Assembly: GCA_004794655.1 (NCBI GenBank)
Contig: SMMW01000017.1
Location: forward strand, 806,001 to 870,000
Direction: 5' to 3'
Source of the DNA: Marisa cornuarietis
Taxonomy: Eukaryota; Mollusca; Gastropoda; Architaenioglossa; Ampullariidae
DNA length: 64,000 nucleotides
Part shown: positions 12,213 to 22,100 of the stretch, in pieces
How the letters are laid out: each line of letters opens with the position of its first letter
How positions within the stretch are numbered: position 1 is the first letter of the stretch
Program-made: the position numbers and the translations under genes
Notes under the pieces: model-generated
Told to the model about the DNA's origin: nothing
The model's input: the letters and a program-made list of their open reading frames with translations, nothing else
The model's database searches: none

Positions 12213-13325
12213 CTAACAATTTTCCTTGAAAAAGACCTGACGGCGACAAAGACCTAAACAAAACTTATGAAACAATGATTTTCGGAATCGTCGACTTAAC
12301 GCAATCCATCCGATGAGACTACATGACTGTGTGAGGTAGACTACCCATTCCACCAGATGTGACAGCAAAATGCAGAGATAACGATTTCTTGAGAAAAATC
12401 CATAATCAGCCAGAAAACTGCTCAGCGTCGCGTTGACAGTGCTGGGAAGCGCTAGGATGAAGAAACTGCCCGAAATTATCAGAACGAGGAGAGATGTTCT
12501 AACGAGGGCCTCACCCTGTGCACTCTTTTCCGCGGAGGCGTTCGAAATCTGCGGCCTTCCTCGAGTTGTTCGGATGCTGCGTTGCTTCAGCGAGTGCAGT
12601 CTCAGGGCTGCGACTAAAGCCAGGCTGATGCAGAGAGAATAAATGATGGGGAGATAAAAGAACACTACCCTACTTGCGTTTCGTAAAATAAGGAAGAGAC
12701 TGTAGTTGTCTTGCTGTAGTCTTGTCGCTACGACCATCCACACGTTTAGAGTGATTTCTTTCACTTCGAGCTCCAGAACTAAAGGGAGATGACCGAGAAC
12801 ACATAGCATAAAGATGAAGAGAATTACACATCGCGGATAGCTGCTCAGAATAGTTCTCGATGTCTTGAACGGAAAAACCAGTTTGAGAAATCTTTCAGAA
12901 GCCGAGAGACCGTTGAGGACAACTGCTGTTCGGCGGAAAACAACGCTTCCAAAGGAAGATACATAAAGAGAATAACATTCGTAGGGCTGAGATGACACAG
13001 GGAAGAAGACGTTGAAGATGGAGCCAATGAAAACGGTGAAGAGGAACATATTGTCCCAGAAAGTTACTCCAGTCAGATAGACGACATAGGCGTCCTGCCT
13101 GAGGTTTAAGTTTACCACAATGCTCATAAAACTCGCACAAATTCCTGCCACGCATAGAACGATGCCCAATGCCTTGTACTGATAAAATGCGACCAGATAA
13201 TCAGCAGAAACAAGTCCTTGGTCATAAATGTTCACTCCAATTCTACCTTCTGTTGCATTAATGTAAGTGGTACTGGTAAGTCTGTTTGTCGAAGTGTCAA
13301 AAATCATTTTCTTTTCTTGGTGCAA
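12213..13325 (-). CDS. Rhodopsin-like GPCR, chemosensory-type (paralogue 2)
   Basis: Single-exon gene of 370 aa, paralogous to the receptor at 2.2-3.4 kb and on the same strand. Hydrophobic segments lie at about residues 52-72, 81-108, 122-143, 165-186, 218-242, 277-299 and 316-343. TM3 ends SERFLKL (ERF at 144-146, not DRY), and TM7 has EWVVYLTQSCSL, so both lack the usual class-A motifs at the same places. Loop 3 is about 35 residues, much shorter than in paralogue 1. N23 in the N-terminus is a glycosylation sequon. M7 is an alternative start. Ligand and G protein are unknown; a chemosensory role is inferred from the tandem, intronless, divergent character of the pair. Confidence 0.85.
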   Translation of the reverse strand: MHQEKKMIFDTSTNRLTSTTYINATEGRIGVNIYDQGLVSADYLVAFYQYKALGIVLCVAGICASFMSIVVNLNLRQDAYVVYLTGVTFWDNMFLFTVFIGSIFNVFFPVSSQPYECYSLYVSSFGSVVFRRTAVVLNGLSASERFLKLVFPFKTSRTILSSYPRCVILFIFMLCVLGHLPLVLELEVKEITLNVWMVVATRLQQDNYSLFLILRNASRVVFFYLPIIYSLCISLALVAALRLHSLKQRSIRTTRGRPQISNASAEKSAQGEALVRTSLLVLIISGSFFILALPSTVNATLSSFLADYGFFSRNRYLCILLSHLVEWVVYLTQSCSLIGWIALSRRFRKSLFHKFCLGLCRRQVFFKENC

Positions 13326-14669
13326 GACGTATTTTCATAAAACGTGTAAGTAGTTTGGGCAAGTAGATAGCAGTGTCGACATGATTTTACCCACAACAAA
13401 TATATGGTAGTAGATCAGACTTCAGCAATATAAGAAATGTCTATTTAAAGTGTCGAGCAGTTAAAGTATTTTGTTTACTCAAATTAATACAATATCATTA
13501 TTTTTAAATATTCGTTTAAGTATAAATCTTACCCTGGGGAAAATATATAACACAACTTAATTGCACGTCGAACATTAGCAGTCTTGTTTATTTCACTCCA
13601 CGAAACTACTTTTACTTGCGCAAATATTGACAGATAAGCGCGTGAAAATATGCTGTTAATAATAGAATATTATTTTTAATTAAAAAAGAGGATTAGAAAA
13701 TAGAAATTCTTACAAGGTACTGACTACACCCGTCACACTATCTTTAACTGTCTCACAGACATAACTGAATGTTTTATTTAGACTTTTTTGTGATTCGCAG
13801 GGTAATACGTATTTATTTTGTTCCTTGTTTAGCTTGAACACAATTTTATTTCAATAATCAGCATCGGTTCTTACTTCAGAGCGAAAGCGATGGGGAAAAG
13901 ACATAATTACCACGAGGAAGTTTTTTATTTACTTTCCTAGACTGTTCGACGAATGTAGGGGGAGGGAGGGAGAAAGAGAGAGACAGATCTGTAATAAGGT
14001 AAATAAGCAGTCTTTCGGCAAAGTCGCAAACAAAAATTAACACTGGCGTACCGATCAAGAGTTTCTTATAAAGGAGGAGCAACCCTCTCTAATTATTAAC
14101 ATGTATGATATATTATTATATCGAACTGTGGACGTTCGATCGACATGTTACTTTTATTACTTAGAAACAACAATGTATATAATTCCTGCAACTACTGTAA
14201 TAGCTCATAAATTTGCAATGCTTATTAAAAGCAATTTTCTATGCGTTTTTATATCCATATCTTCAGTTTCGCTGTTTCGGCTCTGTCACATTGTAATAAG
14301 ACCCATCAGCCTAACGTGGCTAAGCACTGTGACCAAACAGTCAGTCAGTCAGTCAGTCCCTTGAGTGATACCGGTCGTTGGTGGGGAAGAGGGGTGGGGA
14401 GCACATGGTCAGACTCGGCAGTCTTGAGCGATGACAAGCAGGTCCTCCAGAGGACGACAAGTCCACTCTTTCAACTTCCTAAGCCAGTTCTTCCTCTGAC
14501 CACCATGGCATCGACCTCCCTCCAACGTCATATGAAAAACAATCTTCGACAGAGTATCCTGCCGGGTCACGTGGCTAGACGGGATTCTTTACGCTGCTTG
14601 ACAGTTGCAAGTAAGGTTTCCTATCCTTCGTACAAAGCTTTATTATTATTACTATTATTATTATTATTA

Positions 14670-14705
<36 letters not shown>

Positions 14706-15599
14706 TCTTGAGTGTTGCCAGAAGCAGAGACCTGGCGGGTCTGCGGGGACATAGGAGGAGGCAATGACTTCGTCGCGCTGCGGCGAACAGGGGGTTGAAG
14801 GTACTTTTGTTGCTGCTGCTGTTACTCCTTTTCTAGTTGCTGTTTTTGTTGAACGCCTTGAAAGTATTATATCCGTGGATTTGCACTCAGTCCCTTTCGC
14901 CGGCTTGTCAACTCATTATTGTTTTTCAAAGAGGCAGCCCTATTAGCAGCAAAACAAAAAGTACTGCCTATGCCCTATTCGATCCGTTCTAGGGCTGGAA
15001 CTGTGGTGTGGAAATAAAGAATTTGCAGCCTGGATTGCTGCTTTTTCAATTATTTGTGCACGCTGGCTACATAATTTTCATCCTATATGGCATTCTATAG
15101 ACACCAATTTTGCATGTTAAGCTGTGTGCGTCCGTGTGTGTCTGTGTGTGCGTGGGGGGGGGGGAGTATATGGTGCTACATAAGTTCACTTTAGTATTTT
15201 TGTTCATATGCGTTTGCTGCTGTGGGGATGGGGGAGGAGATGAAAGGGGAGAGAAGGGAAGGGGATTAGGGTAGGTGTGGGAGGACTGTCGTTGCTCCGT
15301 GGTGATGGAGGTGTTGGTTACTGTTTTGGTGCCCTCTTCCAGTTGTCGTTCCTTACTCATAGGATCCAGGAAGCCTGCCAAGTCCACAGTGGTGGTGTAC
15401 TGTACTGGTTACCAGATCTCTTATATTGCCCTGTTCCTGTATTCTAGACTTCTATTTAATTTTGACTACTATACACATCTATCATGTTAATTACTAAATG
15501 TAATTTCCCCTTTATTGTGTTCTCTAATCCTACAATAATGCCAAAAGATTGTAGGGACTTTTGCGATATTTATATATAACTGTTATATGGAGAGTATAA
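13326..15599. other. Gene-free spacer with simple repeats
   Basis: Contains an (ATT)n tract at 14640-14705, a short CAGT run near 14340, a G-run near 15156 and G-rich sequence near 15220-15270. The ORF at 14241-14711 runs into the (ATT)n and is not gene-like. The stretch 14430-14640 has a mixed composition and could be worn retroelement sequence, unproven. Confidence 0.45.
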
Positions 15600-15890
15600 T
15601 TTTGATGTACGGTCACCTCGGCTCAATTTAATAATAAGAGTCTCTCAAGATCAATATTCCCATACCGAGAATTGACTTATGCAAGACGACCCTGAAATAT
15701 TCTTTGGAGCAGCCTTCCCTCGGATCTCCAAAGAACGGACTCCAGTTTGTACAAGTTCAAAGTGGGACTCATACAACACCTATTCCAAACCCTTTGATTA
15801 CCTACAGAAGCTTCCTACCCAGCTTAATCATCTATTACTCGCACTGACGGAACAAACGTACCACATGCTGCTCGTGCTTCGTTACTAAAG
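15600..15890 (+). pseudogene. LINE 3'-end fragment, family D
   Basis: From CTCAAGATCAATATTCCCATACCGAGAATTGACTT... onward it matches the plus-strand sequence at 28570-28740 base by base with scattered changes (RIGLLDEPKIF-like, then a TSSKWDSY/VQSKTST region, then a short run ending in a Leu-rich tail). Both copies read as the decayed C-terminus of a non-LTR element. Confidence 0.55.
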
Positions 15891-16161
15891 ATTTGTTGTC
15901 ACCCGCGGCTGGCCAAGGTGCAGGAAGGGAGTGCAGGGTGGATGGAATAAAGGCGCTTACGCTACAACAGAAATATATTCATTCGGCGCATAATGACGTT
16001 TCAATCAACTTCGGACCGTGTATAAAAGAATGACCCCCATAAGAATATTGCGGTATCCTTGTTTTCGTGTCTGAAACTTTGTTACTGCAGCTGAAAAAGA
16101 GTTATCTTTCTTGAGCAACTCTTCTTTCACGTGAGGCCGCCGATAAACAGTAACACAAAAG

Positions 16162-19100
16162 ATGGCGGACTTCAAGAAGAAGAAGGCTGTTTTACGCAGA
16201 AGAAATGAATCGTCAGACAGCGATGATAGCTCTGAAGACGAGGCAGCAGTACAGTAAGCATGTGTAGTAGCAAAAGTGTTTTTTAAATTAAATTTTGCAG
16301 CATGATTGGAATTTAATTCATCGTTCGTCATCTCAACGACGACAAGACAGAACCGTTACTGTGCGGCCCCAGGGCCAAACGGGAGCAGATCGGCAGTAGT
16401 GCTGTGCAGGTCAGGGATGCCTCCATAGCCTTTGCTGACTGTGTACGTGACCTAGGGCTCTTTATTGATGCAGAGCTCTCCATGTGCAACCATGTTAGTT
16501 CTGTTGGGGATGTAGCGAGACCAGATCTCCGGGCGAACCTAAACCTCTGCGCATGCCGTGATAGTGTGATACAATCTCCTTCAAATTCTCAAGGCTTGTG
16601 ATCACCTCAGTCTTTATCCCATTAGCAGCAATATAGAACAGGATACCATCTTCGAAACAGATATCAGACTTCTGAATGGGTTTAGGAACAGTGAAAAAGG
16701 CATGTTGCACCTACACAAACTTTAAAACGCATGCACATTGAATCTGGCATGTGTACTTGCCTTGCGCGTTTAAAAAGCTGGCAATTTGGAATTTCTGTTA
16801 ACGCACACGACAAAATGGAATAAAACCAAAATACTCAATTTCCAAAATGTGTGTCTTTGATTCACTCCGTGTTCTCTTTTTCTCGGTTTCACTTGCACCT
16901 TTCCAATATTTACCGGTGGTCATGTATATATGTGCACAGACCCTCCATTTGAAGCCTGTGGTTTTCAGTCCTCTAGGCTTCCATCTTTATTGCTGCTGAA
17001 ACCAACTGAGAACAGTCACTGAAGTTTTTATTAAAGCTGCAGTTGTGTGAATAGTTTGCAGCCAAATACCAAAGTGATTGTTTTCACATGGAGGTTTGGG
17101 TTCGCCCGGAGGTCTGGTCTCGCTACAGGGGCCCTCATTTCGTCACAAGACCATTTCGTCCCCCACCAAATGTTAGTTCGTCACACGTATGTCCATTTCG
17201 TCCCATGTAGGGTCCATTTCGTCAAAGACAGAAAAGTCAAATCGTCACAGTGAATAAGTGTCTTGATTACAAAGTGCTTTCGATTGCTCAGACCTGCTTG
17301 TTGAAAACTGCTCCTGACTATTTGCAAGAGGTAGTTTCTTCTTACCAGCCGTCACGTCGCATGCGTTCTGGCTCCCAGTCACGCTTCTGTCTCCTCGCAG
17401 TGGAAGACACAAATAAGAAACGCACTGGAGCCAGGAACTTCAAAACGCTGCCCCTAAGCTGTGGAATGCTTTGTCATCGTCACTGTCCAACATCACCTCA
17501 GCAACCACGTCTTGGAAAAGACTGAAGATTCATTTGTTTACTTAAGACAGACTTAAACAACCTAGCATCACTTCTGTCTTTATTATTTATTACTTTCCTC
17601 TTTTTAGTTTTTTTCTTCTCTTCTCTTCTGTTTTTTTTTTTTTTTTTTTTTTTTGCTGCGCAGTGGGCATTCTTTTGAATGGATACCTGCGCATTATAAA
17701 TCGACATCATCATCATCATTTTGAGACTACGATGAGTGTTTACCTTTACGGATAATCCCAGGAATAACACTGTGTTGTTAAATTAATAATGAATAAATAA
17801 TTAATTACACATAATGCATCCAATATTATATTTAATATTATCATTCCATACAAATATAGTATTGTATAACATTGGCAATTACAAGCGTAGTGTACGATCA
17901 TACACATAGTGTTTTCTCATTATAAATAATTATTATACAACTCTGTTGAGTCATATTAATGGTGGTTTTGATCATTTATTGAATTCAACACAGTAATATT
18001 TACTTAGCTGTTTCCTTCTTATCAGAACCAAATTAGAGGACATTCGCGCACTGCAAAAGCTGAGGAATCGACAAAGTGGAGTCAGTGCTGCCAGTTTGGC
18101 TTTGGGGAAGAAGATAGCCAAAACGGAGGAAATAACTGATGTATCTATAGCTTCTGTTCTATTTTGAAAACAAAAAGATTTTGAAGATAAAAGTTATGTT
18201 TTAGTGTTTTAATTACTTATATTTCCTTATTGCTAAAAGTATTCATTCATATGATTTCAGTTGATACAAACATATGCAAACCAATTCTTGGATTAAAAAA
18301 AAACATGATACAAACTCATGTGTCAATATACTAAAAAATTAAAAACTTATTAACACATACTATGAAGTGAACGTTTTTCTTTTCATGCTATGATGTATTT
18401 TTGCTTTTTTTCACTTTTAGAGTGATCCGTTTAAGATGAAGACTGGTGGATTTGTGGATATGAAGGCCTTAAAAACAAAGTGAGTTACTTGGGATGGTAT
18501 AATCCTTAAAAATATATGCTAAATTAATCATTTTAATATTGTTTCAACATATGTAATCTCAGGAATATTGTATTCCTTCTTTTATTCAAGTGTTTGCCTA
18601 AAGCCTTATCAAATATGTTGAGAGAATGTACACAAAGATGCTGTTATCACCAGTGCTATAACTATAGCTTAGCTATAACTATAGTTTCAAGTATCGCATT
18701 CACTAATGGAAGTTATACAGAAGCAAGTTTTGAAATGCAATGTATGACCTTCTTATTGTCTTTAAGATATTTGTGGAAAATGTCCACCAAGAACATCAAA
18801 ATAAAAAGTAGCTACTGAAATAACATTAAAATTTAAATGCTGAACAAGAGTCTTCAGATCATTCCCACTTCTATCCAAGGGAATATTGTGGAATATATAT
18901 TACCAGTTTGGTACCTCATGTGGGCTCATGGTTTACTACAACATAGCATGTCCAGGTTACTCAAGTTCTGGTGTCCATATCCATGAAGGCTAATATAGCC
19001 ATTGTTCATGTAGTTAAAACAGTCATTTCTCATTGTTATTTTTTTTTTCAGGCCCTTAACTGGTGATGTAGCTGAAGCTATTGGCACTGCTTTTGCTGCT

Positions 19101-22100
19101 GAGACGAACAGACGCGATGAGGATGCTGAAATGTGAGAAATCCTAAAAACAAGAGTTGTCCATGTTCCATTTTATTTGGGGGTATCTTTTTATGTGTAAA
19201 AGAAAAGCTTTGCTTTTTTTGTAATATTTATCAGTTGCTGATATTGGAAATTTTTCAGCTGGAACAAGCTGGTTCATCTTTATTATATGATATATTTTAA
19301 TCTTTTGTCATAAAGTTTAAGGTAATAAAAGTTGTTTTGACAAATGTTAGACAATTTAGAGAGCACAAGGTGGGAGTGAGTCAAGATGTAAAAGAATAGC
19401 AATGTCGCAATCTCACATGAGCGCATGCATGCACAGCCCTCTCTCACACACACACACACACTCTTTCACTCTCTGTATGTCTACAATATTTCTGTAGAAA
19501 GTGACAATTTAAAGAAGAGTGGACAGCTGTAATTATCTTGTTACAGGTTGAAGTATGTGGAGGAAGAGGTTGCCAAGCGCAAAGGTCATATGCAAGAGGA
19601 GAATAAATTAAAAACCAGGTCAAAATTAAGTTTGATTCTTATGTTGTACTTTGATAATGCCCTTTTTTCCATGCTTAGGATCAAGTGTGCCTCTTTTACT
19701 GATTGTTTTCAATGAGAGCTTGCATAAACTATTGACTACATGGCAGCGAAATGTGAGTGGTTTATCATGTCTTAACCTAACCCTCTTTTTCCACTGCCTT
19801 TTACCATCCTTTAAATCTGCATCTACACCTGTATACACACATTCAGTGTCGAACTTTGCTACTCACATTACTTCATTTACTGGAATAATTCCTAGCTCAT
19901 TCTGGCATATCCAAATAGCCCTTATAATGCTTACGCATTTTATAACACCTATATATTTATCCATTAATGTGGACAACAACTGCCTTACAATTAACTATGA
20001 ATAGAGTAAGAGTTTAGGTTGATCACCAATTGGAGGGGTGTGGACATAGGTTGGTCAAAGTGGTTGTCAAGTTTGGTTGGTGGGGAAACAATATCAGCTG
20101 TCATGGAGAGACACTTGTTTGCTTCTTTTTTGTCCTTTGCAAACGCCAAGGCATATGGAAGTGCCATGCAGAATTTCTGTGATGCTGTTCAGAATGTGAT
20201 CTACATGTTCACCTGCTACATAGATATTTTTCATAGATTTAAAGATTAGTTTTTCAGATCAAATTCATGGCCTTACTTGTTGCAATGAAACTAGTTGTTT
20301 GAACAGCATGTTAAGGATTTTTTTTTTTTTGAAATAAAGTTGAAGCAAGCATCCAGACTGCAGCAGTTCAGATAGGAAGCTGTTATTGTACATGGAAACT
20401 GTAATCCTCTCTTGGCTAAAATGTTTCTTGATAAAGTCTGTTTGGTGTATTTTGTAGCCCCTTGGTTTCTTGACAATGATTTCCGACTCATTTAAGTCTT
20501 TAATTTATCCAGCATCCAGAAAGCTGAGGATTCCCTGTATGAGCTTCCAGATCATCTCAACTTAAAATCATCAACAAAGCGATCTGAGGACATGTTATCC
20601 AATCAAATGTTGTCTGGAATTCCAGAGGTTGATCTTGGTATAGAGTGAGTATTTTGTGTCATAAATGTCAGTAATCTTTTTATTCATTCATTTATTTCTG
20701 CATTCATAAATAATCCTGATCTTGTTTCTTTGAAATAATTGTTGGTGATGGTTTGTTTTTTTCACTTCATCATTTACGTGAAATGATAATAGTAAATCCA
20801 CAATTTATCAAGCGCAGAATCATGCTCATATGGAAGTATGCGCTTAATGCTTGATACAAAAACTACTTTACCATGTAGTACATGAAGTAACAGAAAGTGG
20901 GCCAACAATGAAGATAAAGTACAAAAGACAGTGAAGACACTAAGGTAACAATAGTGGCAAAAAGTAAGAAGCAAAGTGATATCAGCAGGAAAGACTAACC
21001 AAAAACACAAAGGAAAGAGAGTAATAGTGGGCTTTCTTTAGGGCTAGTGTTCATGGATAGTTGTGCTTTTAATGCACATTAAAAAAGATTTGGGTACAAA
21101 AATGAAAGGAAGCTCCGCTGTTTTGCTGGACCATGGCTACAAATCTGACGACCATACATTATTGCTTTTGTGAGAGAAGTAGATAGCATGCACTGGTCTG
21201 GTGAAGATAGTCCTCAAAATATTTGTACTGGAAGGTCTTCTAACTTTGTGCAGTTTTTTTTTCTCTTATGACTGTATAAATCTTCGTGCAAGATACTATT
21301 TCTGTGAATATTTTCCGCCAGATCTCCTTTCAGTTTTTGATATACATGCCTACAAGTATCCCAATTGCACGGGAAGAGATAATAATAATTAGAAAAGTTA
21401 GCTTGTATAGCGCCTTATATATCCTCCCTTTAGGACGAACTTGTTGCTTCACAAATGACAGATGGTGTGATGTGAAAATAATGTGACATCAGAACAAAAT
21501 GACAGAGCTCCAGGTCATAGGGCAGCATCTACACACAGCACCAACACAATCCGCAGGCCAAATATCAAACGTCACACAAGCCGTAGTACACTCCCTAGTA
21601 AATGCAGTTCCAAATAGCACATCCTACAAACAGCACACATCACACTAGGGCGACGAATGAGCCCCAGCACATGCAAAAGTTCACTGGTCAACAAAAGTCA
21701 AGGAGACGTGATGCCCGCAGAACTGCACCAATTGTCAAGTCTGCTTCTTAAAAAGAACCAAAGCCACGGAAACCAAAGAGGCACCGCATTCCAAACGCAT
21801 GATGGCAGGCCCATCAAAAAGATACACAACCACGTGTCCAACACGAGGAAGACGTCAGATAAGACAAAAATATGACAGAGCTCTGCCCCCTCCAGCCAGT
21901 TTGGCGAAGGGACATCACTCTGTAGCAACAACATAGACATCAGGATTGTATACAACTTTATTAATCCACAAGGGCAATTCCAGTTGTATATGGATATGTT
22001 GACATTATCACTGCTACAATCAGTATAAGAGCTTAGACCATTTTGTTGATCTCCTTAACTGCCTACTGGGCTCAAAATAATGCTGCTCATATTATCTTCC

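Noticed and set aside
14241..14711. 156-aa plus-strand ORF
   Set aside because: Ends in poly-Leu/Ile from the (ATT)n tract; no recognisable domain.
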